Assembly: GCA_022495995.1 (NCBI GenBank) | Contig: JAFEMH010000935.1 | Coordinates: forward strand, 1-64,000 | Length of the DNA: 64,000 nt | DNA from: Adenophora triphylla var. japonica | Lineage: Eukaryota > Streptophyta > Magnoliopsida > Asterales > Campanulaceae | Direction: 5' to 3' | In this document: piece by piece, positions 45,479 through 57,500 of the stretch | How the letters are laid out: every line of letters starts with the position of its first letter | Position numbering within the stretch: position 1 is the stretch's first letter | Notes under the pieces: generated by a model | Told to the model about the DNA's origin: nothing | The model's database searches: none | The model's input: the letters and a program-made list of their open reading frames with translations, nothing else | Program-made: the position numbers and the translations under genes

Positions 45479-45742
45479 AGGGTCATGCTCTAATGAGAAT
45501 CGTTTAAAATGAGAACCGTGAGAATCACTTGTATACACTTGTATACAGTAGATATTTAGCTACTGTATACATATACAATAGATACTTAGCTACTGTATAC
45601 AAGTGTATACGTGTGGTTATACACTTGTATACAGTAGATACTTAAAATATACAGTAGCTAAGTATCTACTGTAAACAAGTGTATACAAGTGATTCTCACG
45701 GTTCTCATTTTGTTATGGTTCTCATTTGAGCACCTACCTATA
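45479..45742. mobile_element. Long imperfect palindrome (foldback MITE)
   Basis: The left arm (GTCATGCTCTAATGAGAA, AAATGAGAACCGTGAGAATC) pairs with an inverted right arm (GGTGCTCAAATGAGAACC). The core repeats GTATACAGTAGATACTTAGC in both directions. It is embedded in the same TA run that holds the five Stowaway MITEs. Superfamily not assigned. Confidence 0.65.
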
Positions 45743-45752
45743 TATATATATA

Positions 45753-46640
45753 TTGCTTTCAATTTGTTTTCTTTCTTAAATGTATGCATGTAATAATAAA
45801 AACATGGAATGCTTGCTTGTAAAATTGAATGTTGTTTGCTATAAAGTTCAATTTCTTTTTGTTTGCTAAAGTGTTTGAATTTTGGTTTGTTTATGTATTC
45901 GATGAGGATCCGTTGATCTTGAAAATCCCAACCATAGCTTGTTTATGATAAAGTCTGAGGTTGCATCTAAAAAATAAGTGCAAGACTTCTTTATTCACAA
46001 TATGTGATAAGTGTTTCAACCGTTTATGCGTTGCACAGTATACGAATTAAGGAGTATTGTACTTTAGTTTATTTATACTTTGACCTCCCTCACTTCGATT
46101 TCTAGTTACGTCCCTGAGCATAGCAGAATACAAGATTTGTAAGATCAAAATGTAATTTGTAAATATGATCTTAATCTTTATGAATATATATGCTCTTGCA
46201 TTTTCAGATACAATAGAGTAAGTTGGATATATGTTGATCTGCATTTTGTTTGACTACTTTGTAGAATTTTTAAGTTACGAGATGCCAAGGGTTTGAGTTT
46301 TGACTAATGATGCTCGTAATCTTTGGTTTACTTCGTCGGATCCTTGTCAACAATACTAAAATAGGAGTGTATGACACGGGTACTACGGGGTAAACAAAAG
46401 TGTCCGAGTATAAGAGGTTTTGACAATTAAAATGCATTTCTAGCCCCTTCATGAAATTTATTAATTTTTTGGACAAAGGGTTAAAAAGAAGAAACAAGAT
46501 GACTAGAAAAAGAAAGCAATTTATTAGTATTAGTATGGTAAAATTAAATTCAAGGAAAAATAAAGATAGTTCTAGTATTTGGAGTGACTAATGAAACAAA
46601 CAAGAAAAAGATGGTGACCAATCAGCTGAAATGGGGCAAG
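45753..46640. other. 3' flank of DUF962 copy 1, then intergenic
   Basis: TTGCTTTCAATTTGTTTTC resumes here and matches the flank just after the copy 2 stop, as does GTTTGCTATAAAGTT near 45832. Beyond about 45900 no gene or repeat was recognised. Confidence 0.55.
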
Positions 46641-46904
46641 CTAAGGAAGTGAGGAGTCATCTTGCATTACACAACCACATATTAATCCCAAAACCACACA
46701 CCAAATAGAGACCTCAATTTTCCTTTGCCAAAGTTCTCAACTTTCTGACAGAAAAGTCAACACAACAAAATCCTTTGGGGTTCTCTCCCAACTAGGGTTT
46801 CAAAACCACACTCAACAATCAAGATTCTTGGTTTCTTGATCAAGGATTTCTTGAAAACACCCACTCTGTCCGATTCTGGATTTGGGTTTCTTGTGGATAT
46901 TATT

Positions 46905-47115
46905 ACCCAACTATCAAGATTCTTGATTTTTCTTGGTTAGGGTTCTTGTGAAATCACCCAATTATTCTGATTCTTGATTAGGGTTCTTGTGAAATTACCC
47001 AATTATCAAGATTCTTGGCTTTCTTGATTAGGGTTCTGGTGAAATAACCCAAGTATCAAGATTCTTGGTTTTCTTGATTAGGGTTCTGGTGAAATTACCT
47101 AATCATCAAGATTCT
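46905..47115 (+). repeat. Leader minisatellite of DUF962 copy 2
   Basis: About five imperfect units of 40-51 bp, each ACCCAAtTATCAAGATTCTTG, then a TTTCTTGATTAGGG segment and TTCTGGTGAAAT. They lie directly before the ATG. Copy 1 has a single unit. Confidence 0.8.
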
Positions 47116-47143
47116 GATTTGGGGTTTTTTTCCTTCGATTTCT

Positions 47144-47497
47144 GTGATGAGCAAAGACATGAACTTTAGGAGCTTGGAGGAGTTCTGGCTGTTCTACATG
47201 AACCAACACTCAAAACCAGCAACTAGAAGGTGGCATTTTGCAGGCACACTCTCTAGCCTCTTGTGCTTGATCTATGCAGTGCTGTTTAACTGGTGGGCCT
47301 TGTTCTTGGTGCCTGTGGTTGGATATGGAATGGCTTGGTATAGCCATTTTTTCATCGAGGGGAATGTTCCGGCGACATTTGGCCATCCAATTTGGTCTCT
47401 GTTTTGTGATTACAAGATGTTTGGGCTGATGCTTACGGGACGGATGGATAGGGAACTCAAAAGGCTCGGTAAGAGGCCCGTCTTGCAGGTCTATTGA
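47144..47497 (+). CDS. Mpo1/DUF962-like ER membrane protein, copy 2
   Basis: Single-exon, 117 aa. SLEEFWLFYMNQHSKPATRR and WHFAG open the domain (residues 9-32). Hydrophobic segments LSSLLCLIYAVLF (35-47) and ALFLVPVVGYGMAW (51-64) follow, then YSHFFIEGNVPATFGHPIWS (65-84) and YKMFGLMLTGRMDRELKRLG. The conserved histidines (NQH, RWH, YSH, GHP) of the PF06127 family, possible iron ligands, are all present. By family it would be an ER membrane dioxygenase shortening 2-hydroxy fatty acids in sphingolipid breakdown; that role is shown in yeast and only inferred here. ATG at 47144 was chosen as first in frame; a second Met at 47159 is possible. Paralogue of the broken copy at 43619. Confidence 0.85.
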   Translation: MMSKDMNFRSLEEFWLFYMNQHSKPATRRWHFAGTLSSLLCLIYAVLFNWWALFLVPVVGYGMAWYSHFFIEGNVPATFGHPIWSLFCDYKMFGLMLTGRMDRELKRLGKRPVLQVY

Positions 47498-47499
47498 TT

Positions 47500-47991
47500 C
47501 CTATATCTTGCTTTCAGTTTATCTTTTTTCTTCTTAGATATATACATGTAATAAGAAAACATGAAATGCTTCTCTTTCTTGGTTGAATTCCCATATATTA
47601 TCTCGGTTTTGGAAGTTGTGACTGATGATTTTACTTCATATAATCTCATGGAAGCTTGTTTTCGTGTTGATGCATATACGAAAGAATATCTTGTTTGCTA
47701 TAAAGTTTGGATCTTTATTTACTAAAGTGTTTGAATTTCGGTGGTTAACGAGCATCAAGACATACCTTTAGAGTTGATTTGTTGTATGCAATTACGAGAA
47801 TGAAGCCATAAGTATCTGATTCAGAAAATATGAGCTTCCTCGCTAAAAAATACCTCGTAAGATCAAGAGTAAGATTACATGTATAGAACCAAAACATACT
47901 TTGGACCATGAAATACTACTCATGTTTGGTATCCTATCTTTGAAGCTCAGATCATCTGACGTCTTTGGCAGTAGGTCAATTTCTCGTTTGT
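47500..47991. other. 3' flank of DUF962 copy 2; no other gene seen
   Basis: Shares the TTGCTTTCAGTTT and TGTTTGCTATAAAGTTT segments with copy 1, marking the extent of the duplication. Beyond 47760 nothing is recognised. Confidence 0.5.
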
Positions 47992-48007
47992 GAGCTTTGG
48001 CAAACTG

Positions 48008-48178
48008 AGGGCGAGCCTTGGCGCAACGGTTAAATTGCTCATTTGGTGACCATAAGGTCACGGGTTCGAACCTTGGCGAACAGCCTCTTGGCAATTGTCA
48101 GGGGAAGGCTCTAGCAAATGGTTCCCTCTCCCAACCCCCGCAAGGCGGGGAGCGCTTGGCGCACCGGGGTTTGCCCTT
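48008..48178 (+). mobile_element. Au-like tRNA-derived SINE
   Basis: AGGGCGAGCCTTGGCGCAAC is the A-box head and GGTCACGGGTTCGAACC the B box of a tRNA-like promoter. AACAGCCTCTTGGCAATTG, a GCAAGGCGGGGAGCG segment and a TTTGCCCTT end match the plant Au SINE plan. The 16-bp duplication GAGCTTTGGCAAACTG flanks it (47992-48007 and 48179-48194), so both ends are exact. Confidence 0.9.
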
Positions 48179-48226
48179 GAGCTTTGGCAAACTGTATCAG
48201 ATCTTGCCAAGGGTTAGAAGAAGATA

Positions 48227-48548
48227 TCACAGGTCTGTATTCCTTGAACATGATGGCAATGGCATGGCCTCTTGGGGACGGAGTAATACGAGCACAACAA
48301 ACATACCAAACATGGGAAGAACGAGAAGCCATTTCAATAGTTTGTAGTAATGCTTATGAAATGTTAGGGAGAATTCGTCAGAAAAATGTAGTCCGTTTCT
48401 ATCAACCATCTCTACCAACACTGTTCCCATGGTTCTCACCCCTACTGTCTGGAAGCTTAATCTTGTAGTACTTTCCAGGACGGTCGAAGATCTTGTTTTG
48501 CTTGATTGTTCTTTCCCCTTGGTAATTACCAGGAACCAATAATGATGT
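48227..48548 (-). pseudogene. DEX1: DEX1-like last exon, frameshifted
   Basis: After an AG acceptor (TTTTGCAG at about 48549) the minus strand reads [20 protein letters not shown] and [13 protein letters not shown]. After a frame change near 48455 it reads [20 protein letters not shown], a hydrophobic anchor [20 protein letters not shown] and [17 protein letters not shown] with a stop at 48227. I recognise this as the C-terminus of plant DEFECTIVE IN EXINE FORMATION 1, an FG-GAP-repeat membrane protein needed for pollen wall patterning. The frameshift and missing upstream exons make it a fragment. Confidence 0.65.
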
Positions 48549-48799
48549 CTGCAAAATATTAGGAAAATCAGATCTCAGCTTCAATGACTTTTAAAAAGTT
48601 TTAAGGCATCTAAGTCTGTGGCGAAGCCAGAAATTCTTGCTAGGGTGAAAAATGAAAATTACACTTGTCATATAGAAATTTGACATAAAAGAGGTCAAAA
48701 TTGACAAAAATGTAATTTTAGTTCACTTGTTTCAAAATTTAAGGTGCTAAAATGACAATTTCTAAAAGTTAAGGGGGTCAAGTGAACCTCTTTGCTAGC

Positions 48800-48915
48800 A
48801 ACAAAGTCTGAAATTCCATAATTATGGAGAAAACATTGCCATTCATGGTTGTAACAATAAGATCAAGATCATCCCCACCATCAACATTGTCAGCCAAGAC
48901 CATGCTATATCTGTT
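48800..48915 (-). pseudogene. DEX1: DEX1-like FG-GAP exon fragment
   Basis: The minus strand from 48915 reads [20 protein letters not shown] and TMNGNVF, an FG-GAP calcium-binding-type repeat like that of DEX1. After NVF the match ends. It lies upstream of the C-terminal exon in the correct order and strand. Confidence 0.6.
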
Positions 48916-48968
48916 GATAAAACAATACCAGCTTAGCATAATTCTTTTAAGGAAACATAATAATAATA

Positions 48969-49633
48969 CTCCCTCCGTCCCATAATAAATGTAGCAATTT
49001 CCATTTTGGTTCGTCCCAAAAGAAATGTCCCAAAAGAAATGTCGTGATTCTTAATACTCCTACCAAAGTTAACGTTCGTTCATGCATTGTTATAAGACTC
49101 GAACCCGAGATTTTCGATTAAACCAGAACTCCATTTTTAACAAGTAATTTAGACATTTATTGATAAATCGGATCTGCACATAAATTTCACCTTTCACAAA
49201 AAATGAATGGTCCATCTATATCTAGGGCTGTAAACGAGTCGAGCCGAGCCGAACTTTGAAGTTTCGAGCTCGAGCTCGAATAAAAAATATCGAGCTCGAG
49301 CCCAAAATGCATGTTCGAGCTCGGTTCGAATCAAGTTTCGAGCTTTTCGCGAGCTGGCTCGCGAGCTTTTCGCGAGCTGCTCGAACTCGAGTTTTAACGA
49401 GCCGAGAACTACTATTCCTCCCACTCATTCTCTCTCCTATTAAATATTTTTAACTTTTACATTCTCTCTCCTATTCTCTACCACATATTTAACTTTTGCA
49501 TTCTCTCTTCTATTCCCTACCACACATTTAACTACTATTCCCTATCACACATTTAACTTTTATTCATTTTTTAAAAAATTTCTTAAGAAGCGTGAAATTC
49601 ACCTCATATACCCATGGTCTGGGACGGAGGGAG
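48969..49633. mobile_element. Stowaway-like MITE with nested insert
   Basis: Ends CTCCCTCCGTCCCATAATAA and inverted CTCCCTCCGTCCCAGACC with TA flanks. The 665-bp length is increased by a nested segment at about 49222-49408 built from inverted GAGCTCGAGC/CTCGCGAGC motifs (GGCTGTAAACGAGTCGAGCC), probably a second small element. Confidence 0.75.
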
Positions 49634-50457
49634 TAAGAATCAGTACCGGCAAATGGTGTATTGTCATGCATGCTAAGCATCAACTCATTCAGATAACAAT
49701 GACCTATCAAGTGGTGTCTACTTTTTCATGATTACAAAAAGCGCAGAAAGGAATATACAAAGTAATGTTACTACGATATGCTACTAGATCAATCAAGTCA
49801 AGTCAGGGCATGGCATAACATGAGAACCCATCAAAAATAAGGTGCATATATAGATAGAAAATAAGTTCTTGCCTCCCGTGCTTTCAGCAGATACAACACC
49901 CAGTTCATTCTTTGCAGTTGATAGAAATTTAAAAAAAAAATAGCTAGTGTACACTAGATAAAGTAGCTAGTGTACCCAAGTTACTCTGTTCTATTTTAAA
50001 AAAAAATAGCTAGTGTACATTAGATAAAGTAGCTAGTGTACACTAAGTTACTATTTCATTTCATTAAATAAAGGGGTACAATAGAAATCAACATCTAACA
50101 GTTTATGTTAAATAATCATCTGTATTCTCTATTAATTAATGTACCCAAGATAACACTTCAATAACAACTGGTACATTAGATAAATAGCTAGTGTACCCTT
50201 ACAAATTATGTCACGTGCAATATATATTACTTAACGGTACAAAGCTAACAGTTGTTGGCACCATGGTCCTAATTCCACTGAAAACATAAACAAGGACTAT
50301 CTAAAAATAATCGACGTCATAGTAGATGACTAAATCTGCAAACTGGCAATAGTCCAGGAATTTTCCAAAGAATTGACCCAATAAAAAAATTACAAAACAT
50401 ATAGAAGAACAAAATAAATGTTACACAAGAAACGGAAGTTACACAACTCGTACTAAC
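49634..50457. other. Intergenic; direct repeats, no gene seen
   Basis: Two 59-bp direct repeats (about 49931-50047) carry TAGCTAGTGTACACTAGATAAAG; similar GCTAGTGTACAC motifs recur to about 50960. Confidence 0.5.
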
Positions 50458-50695
50458 CAGCAGATTCAAAAATGGTAGCGGAGTAGAAAAGTACGCCATT
50501 AACTCCACTTAGCTGTTGAAAGACAAGTAATCCAATTCCTATCTGCATGATAATAAGAATTAATGTTTGCAGGAATTATCATGTAGCATAAGAGAACACG
50601 AATTAACCAATACCATTAAAGGAAACCAATATCTTCTTTGCTTGAGATCTCCAAAACGAATTGTAGTTCTTCTGTTTGATAATAAGCTCTTGCAT
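50458..50695 (-). pseudogene. ERD6-like sugar transporter exon fragments
   Basis: Exon A (about 50695-50614) reads NRRTTIRFGDLKQRRYWFPL and ends at a GTATTG donor. Exon B (50542-50458, after a GCAG acceptor) reads [20 protein letters not shown] and SATIFESAG before GTTAGT. This is the start of the second half of an ERD6-like monosaccharide transporter, with QQLSGVN the conserved sugar-binding helix. No other exons were found, so it is a two-exon remnant with splice sites kept. Confidence 0.75.
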
Positions 50696-50709
50696 CCCCA
50701 AGGGAAAGC

Positions 50710-51148
50710 TATCATGGAAGAATGTCAAGGCCAACAAACCGAATTCCAGAATTTTAACATAGTTACTGCATAATCATTAATTTCTAATAACAACGTACAC
50801 AAGTCCTAGTGTACATTACTTGTAATTAGTGTCTGGCTAGTTAATTAGGCTAGTGTCTGTGAGGACTTGGCCAAGACCAAGTCAAGGTATTGTCCGGTAT
50901 AAGCCATATGGCTAGTGTGCACGAGTTAACTAGCTAGTGTACACTATATACATTACTATTGTACTTAGTCATGGCTAATGCACGAGTTAAGCGTATTTTA
51001 AAAATTAGACGTTGTTCAATATTATTTTTTCAAAATCCTATCTTCAGGGATCTAGTTTGAATCGTCTCGTCAAGACAAAAAAATCAGTGTTTTCGAAAAA
51101 AAAAATCGACTTATAGATATTGAGATATTTTATATATATATATATATA

Positions 51149-51183
<35 letters not shown>

Positions 51184-51599
51184 TCAAACATGAAAACTGT
51201 GGAATGAGCAATATAGTTTAGCTCAATTAGTAGAACTTAGGAGTCTTAATAAATCGAGAATGGGCGAGATGGACATCTTATTATCAACAACAAATTAAAG
51301 AAAATGAAATATACAAGATGATCCTATTAATAATATCTTCCATCAGGAAAAAAAAAAAAGACTTATCAGAAGAAATAAATTCAAAAGGCCTAAAAACTCG
51401 AAGAACTACTCTTTTTAAATGTACCAACTGGATCATATAACTCACCAGATAGCCCGACCTTACAATGCTATAAACGAGTGTTCGCTAATTACATAAAAAC
51501 CCTCAATGACCCCTCTGCTTGGGGGTAGGGTGGGGCCCGTGAGGGTGGGGGCGTTCTAGGCTAACTTCATTGGCGGTGACATGGCAAGATTCAAGAAAC
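50710..51599. other. Spacer and 3' flank of the capping enzyme gene
   Basis: No gene seen. Contains GCTAGTGTACAC repeats, an AG microsatellite at 51153-51181 and, next to 51600, the likely 3' UTR of the capping enzyme. Confidence 0.5.
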
Positions 51600-54500
51600 T
51601 CATCTACGTCGTACTGCTTTGGTGTCATTGCGAATCCTGTCAGCATACATTGGCAAGCTTAGTATCTCTCTGATCTCTTCTAATAAGACTTCCTCTGTGA
51701 TATTGTCCTTAATACTTCGCATAACCTGTTTTCAGTACCAAAAGACGAGCTTTTTAAGTTGTCAAGATGTAAATGTAGTACACCCTCGGTCCCAAATTGA
51801 ATGTCCTTTTTTGTCCGAAAATGACTGACCTTTCGAAATTTTACCTTCAAATAACTTTTATCCCAAAATGATTTTTTTTCAAAAAAACAAACAAAAACAA
51901 AGTTCATTATATATTTGCAAAACTAAAGTTTTGAAAGTGAAAAACAAGAATGTTAATGATTTTTTCTATTAAAAATCAATCTTTTCAAAATGACCCTTAA
52001 ATTCCAATGGTCATTCATTTTGGGACGGAGGGAGTATGAGGGAAATGTTGGGGAAGAAGAAGGGTATATTTGTAAACAACTATTTTAGGGGAGTGTGAAT
52101 AACACCACTCATTTTCAAGGTTGCACTACATAACCTGGTGATTAACAGGTATGGATTTTCAAATGGGGCCTACTAATGCCATATCAATGGTTCAATTGGT
52201 GGAATTAAATGACGATAAGATTTGGAGTTTGACGTATGCATGTTAATCTACCCAAAACAAGCCCTTTGAATTTTCTGAAAAAAATACAGGGTATATAAAC
52301 TACCCAAGTCAAAAAGAGAAATTTCTAAAAAGAAGAGAGTAAGATAGACCTTTCTGTAAGTGTTGAGGTCATTTGGGGTTGCTTTATCTGTCCTAACGCG
52401 CATGCAGGTCCAAACATCTGCCTCGGAGTCCCAAGCACACTCAATAATCTTCCCCGAGTAAGATGCAGGATCAGCATCATCTGCAATCCACATTAACACT
52501 ACCACGATTTCGCTTAACCGGGAAAAAATAGTGCTTGGAAGTATGTTATTCAATCAGTAAGAAAAAAAAACAATGTTTCAGTTGATTTCCAACAGAAGAC
52601 CATATGTACAATTTAATCAACATACTCCCACCGTCCCACAATAATCTGCAAAAAGACCCTTCTGGGCGTCCCACAACAATCAACAAAATCCCAAAATGGA
52701 AATAGAACCCACTTGTCATACAACAATTACCCACTTACCCCACTTTCTCTCTCCTACCCAACTATCTACACTCACAACACATCACCTTTTTCACATTTCT
52801 TCTTAATTCTTGCGGGCATACCATTTTGCATATTACTGTGGGACGGAAGGGGTATGTAGATAAAGAAAAACTCTTTTTTTTTTTTTTTTTTTTTTTGGGG
52901 GGGGGGGGTGAGTGTTAGCATGGATGTGTGTGTGAAAGTGATTAAACAAGAAATAGAAGATATCCACTAACCAGCAAACACAACCCTGTTACCGTCCATC
53001 AGCTTCTTTTTCCCTCGTTCAAAAAGGAAAAGTAACTGGCGATCATCAGTCATCTGGCCACAAAAGAAGGCAGAGTTAGAGAAGCTGTGGCTGACAAAGA
53101 AAGTTCAAAAACCCTTATATACAAACCAAAAACAAGGTTCATGATCAAACCTCAAACAAAAAGTCAACTGAGTTCATATTCGCATATTTCCACTTGAGCA
53201 GGCCTTCATGCGTACGAGGCACATAAGGATCATCCCAGCCCTGCCATGCGAGATCAAATGCAACCAATATGTCAGATTAATAAGGTACTCCCTCCGTTCC
53301 ATTTATATTGGCCACATTTGACTTTTTTGGTCAACATAAGTGAACTTTGACCAAACATTAATGTCAATCTAATCATCCTAATAAAATTTTAAAAATTGTT
53401 ATTATTAAAGTACTTAATAATTTATTACTAACTTTTTTATATATAATTTCATAAGGATGATTAGATTGACATTAATGTTTGGTCAAAATTTGCTTGTGTT
53501 GACCAAAAAAGTCAAATGAGCCAATATAAATGAGACTGAGGGAGTAATAACTAGGATCAAATAGAACATTGTAATATTGCCGAATCTCAAGGTTGGAGAG
53601 CTTATGTCTATCTTTCAAGACAGAACATGCTTTGCGTTCAAGTATATCATCCATTTTTTATCTGCTTAGACTCACTGTCCACAAACAGGTTTCAGTTTTC
53701 TGCTTTAGTAAGAAAAGGTGCCCTTGTAAAAATATCCCCCCAGCCCAGAAAGATAGTTCGACTTTTTTTAGTTGTTAATTTGACTGAACTTTGACCAATA
53801 ATTAGGTTAATAGTGGTGTAGCAATAACAAGAAAAAAAAAACAGAGTAGAGGGAAGCACAAAAAGCACAGCACCTGAAAAACAAGGCCATCTGCATCATG
53901 TGAAAGCCTTGGAATGAATTCCTTCAGAAGCTTGATGACAGTAGAGAGCGGCCAAAAATCCTTCCTTCGTACCTAGAAAACTTACTATAATAAGTCACCA
54001 TTGTCAACCCAAATAGCAAAATACTAGGAGACAAAAAGTAATGGTGGTAATTTTCAACACATACCCTAAACGGCTCCAAATCGTATCTGTAATATGGATT
54101 TCTGCTATTGTAAATATTTTGACGTTCATAATTTCGAGGTTCAATCACTTCTTTCTCTAGCATTTTCCATCGTTCATAGAATGGTCTCTGGAAGAAAGTT
54201 CAATAATAAAACTTAAAGCCGAAGCCAAAGCCAATAAGAAAACCAATAAAAGACACAAATACAGAAGCAATATTGTACTCCCTCCGTCCCAGAATGAACG
54301 TCGCACTTCCCATTTTTGTTCGTCCCAAAATAAATGTCACGTTTCCAAATAAGGAAAGAGACTTGGTGCAATTTAATCATTGTACATGTAATGTACAAGC
54401 TAGGAAAGCACCTTCCTCAGAAAAGTTGACTAGTCAATTACGACATTTATTCTAGGAAGGAGGGAGTGTTAAAATACCTCCACTATAGAGACTTGATTAA

Positions 54501-57500
54501 TTGCCATCATATCATATATCAGGTAACGTCTCTCTTGTTTCCCAGTGTCCGGCACGGTATCAATTATCATCTCCCCATCAAGAAGTGTAAAGTGGTGAGT
54601 CTTCTCAGCTAAACACTTACAAGGAAACACAGTTATGTCAGATTGGAAAGAAAAAAAAACTAGATAAGTCTTTTAGACAAGGATAGGAAGCTTGAAAGAG
54701 AAGAACTATGTGCATACATACTTCATTAGTGGGTTTGCAAGGAAATCTCATCTGGACCCTTCGGAAGGCAAAATTTCTATCTATAAGGTAACACCCATCA
54801 ATAGTAATGAGCATCATATATCGGGTTCCATCTGCTTTCCATGTCGCATAATAAAAGCGCTGCCGTAGAAGTTGTAAGTTTTCCCTGCATGTCACAGACA
54901 CAGGCATGTCACAAACAAGTATGTCACAGACACAGGTATAATGATCAAACTCCTGTCTAATACTCCCTCCGTCTCATAATAAATGTCACTTTCCATTTTG
55001 GTCCGTCCAAAAATAAATGTCACATTTCTAAATTAGGAAATATTCTTGGTGCAATTTTACCATTGTACATGTAATGTAGAAACAAACAAAGCACATTCCT
55101 TTAACACGTTGACAAGTCAAATGCGACATTTATTATGGGACAGAGGGAGTAGAAGAGTAGAAAAGCCAGCAATGTTAACTTTGTTCTACACGAGCCCTCG
55201 GTGTAATACGCAAGTAGGTGCTACTTACGTTGCAAGTGACCTTATCACCATATTTGTGGCCAACTTTTCACACTTGGTCAGCATTCTTTGCTATATAAAT
55301 CAACATAAGGAGATATTGGGACAAATATTTAATGATGCCTTTTCATTTCAAAAGCTAATAGCTATGCGAGTTATATATCTATAAATACACCAATTTATAC
55401 TCATTGTTTGGGATCTCGAGGCATGGAACTCATCTGGTAGTCCCTTTTCACTTCTGCCATCTCTCTCCTCACCACCACCCCTCACTGAGCTTCTCGTTCA
55501 CCATCTTTATCTATCTGCACAACTTTAGGGTAGTTCTTTTCTTAGCCACTAGAGGGACATGATAAGCGTGCCATAGTATCTTCCCTTGGAAGAAACCAAA
55601 GAGCTTCTAAGGTTACATATAAGGTCCATTGAATAATTTTAATCCGAAGATATGAAAACCATTGAGAGGTTCATAAGATAATGGAGATTTGAGGGGGAAA
55701 AAAAGAATCAGGCAGCACTAAGTTATTCAATTGGAAAAGAAGTAGAAAAAACCCAATGAAGTTCACTATGTGAGTACAAGACTGAATCAAACCTGTTAAG
55801 AGAGACTGGATGCGAGCCTGGAAACTGTGAGTTTCCTCTAGCCTGAAAAGCAAAAAGAGATGTATGAGTACAAATGGTAACGAACGTAGCAATAGCATAT
55901 ATACATTGAGAAACAGAATATGTTTTCAGTCCATTTACACGAGAAATAATTTCTGTCAGATCTACAAGAGACGCGTGGAACATGCATACCCTATATACTA
56001 TTAGAAGGTTTTTTTTTCCAAGAACAAAGTTACTCTTGCCAAAGCAAGGCACCATTGCCACTGCATCAATTGCTTATGCAAAAAGCAACTTTAGCTTTGG
56101 CATATTACAACACAAACTTTACAATGAAATCTAAAATATAAAATAAATAAATGGTTTAAGGCAAGACAATCGTAATCCTCTGTAGACTAAGGCTCCGTTT
56201 GTTTCGACATAAAACGTTTTCCGGAAAATGTTTTCCGTAAAATAACTCGTTTTACGGTGTTTGGTTGTTTTCCGGAATACGTTTTCCCCATTTTCCGGTG
56301 TTTAGTTGTTTTCCGGAAAATGGAGAAAACGTTTTCCGGAAAACATTTTACGCCCTTTCTAAGTAAAATGACTTACGGATTTTTCCCAAGTAAAACGTTT
56401 TCCGGAAAATGGTAACACCCCCCACCATGCCCCCCTCCCCCCCCCCCCTGTTGGGTCAAAAAAAAAAATTAATCATTTTAAATTTATTTTTAGCAACTCC
56501 CCACCCCATGCCCCCACCCCCACCCCCACCCCCGGTTGGGTCAAAAAAAATTTAATCATTTTAAATTCATTTTTAACAATTCTGCACCCTATCTCTTTCA
56601 ACTTATTTCAAATTGTGTTCTTATCGAAAAATATTTTCATTAAACACATGAAAATATTTTTCGGAAAACATTTTCCTTACCAAACAGCCAAAAACATGTT
56701 TATCTCATTTTCCGGAAAACATCTTCATTTTCCGGAAAACATTTTACAGGAAATCATTTTCTGGAAAACATTTTACGTTGAAACAAACGGAGCCTAAATG
56801 CTGCGAAGTGCCAATGAATAGGGAGAAAACTGCTAATGGAGAAGCAACTATAAAAATAAAACTAAGCAGGAAACATGGAAAAAAACGAAAGGCATGCCTG
56901 TCTGCACAGTTTAATTATTAGACGCAATCGTACAGTTGATCATAACTACAATCATCGACTATTTAGATTAGGGTGTCAAAAGGATTGAATAAACAAATGC
57001 ACAAAGAAAAGTCAAAGCAAATACAAAATGGCTCATACCCCTGCATTCAATTTTAGTGCTTGGTAACAGAACTGCCTAAATGCATCTTGCTGATCCAGAG
57101 GGATACTATCTCCCAATATATCGTCATTTGTCATTACTCCCTCCACTTCATGGTTCTCCTGAAACAATAAATAATATATATTAAAATTACTCACTAAATA
57201 AAGAGCCTAACTCTCTGTTCTTAAACAAAGAAAAAAAAAACAAGAAGTAAGGTGGGATAATACATACCAGCAAAGGAGCCACGGGATCTCCATCATCGTC
57301 TTCGTCAGGTAGTGCTTCACCATTCAGATCAAATTCAGAAGATCTTTTCCACTCAGGAGTTGAAGGACAAGTGACTGTATCGGGTTTTTTTTCATGATAG
57401 AAGGTGTACAAGGCATCAACATAATCCGGTTTGTATATTCCAGGTGGGCGCGCATCCGAAAATATTTTAATTGCCTATAATGGATGTATTAGACCGATAT

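Noticed and set aside
48018..48347. 109-codon plus-strand frame
   Set aside because: It runs through the SINE and the antisense of the DEX1-like exon; no independent support.
49860..49920. Further exon of the DEX1-like or ERD6-like fragment
   Set aside because: The minus-strand peptide (TAKNELGVVSAESTGG) matches neither family as I know them.
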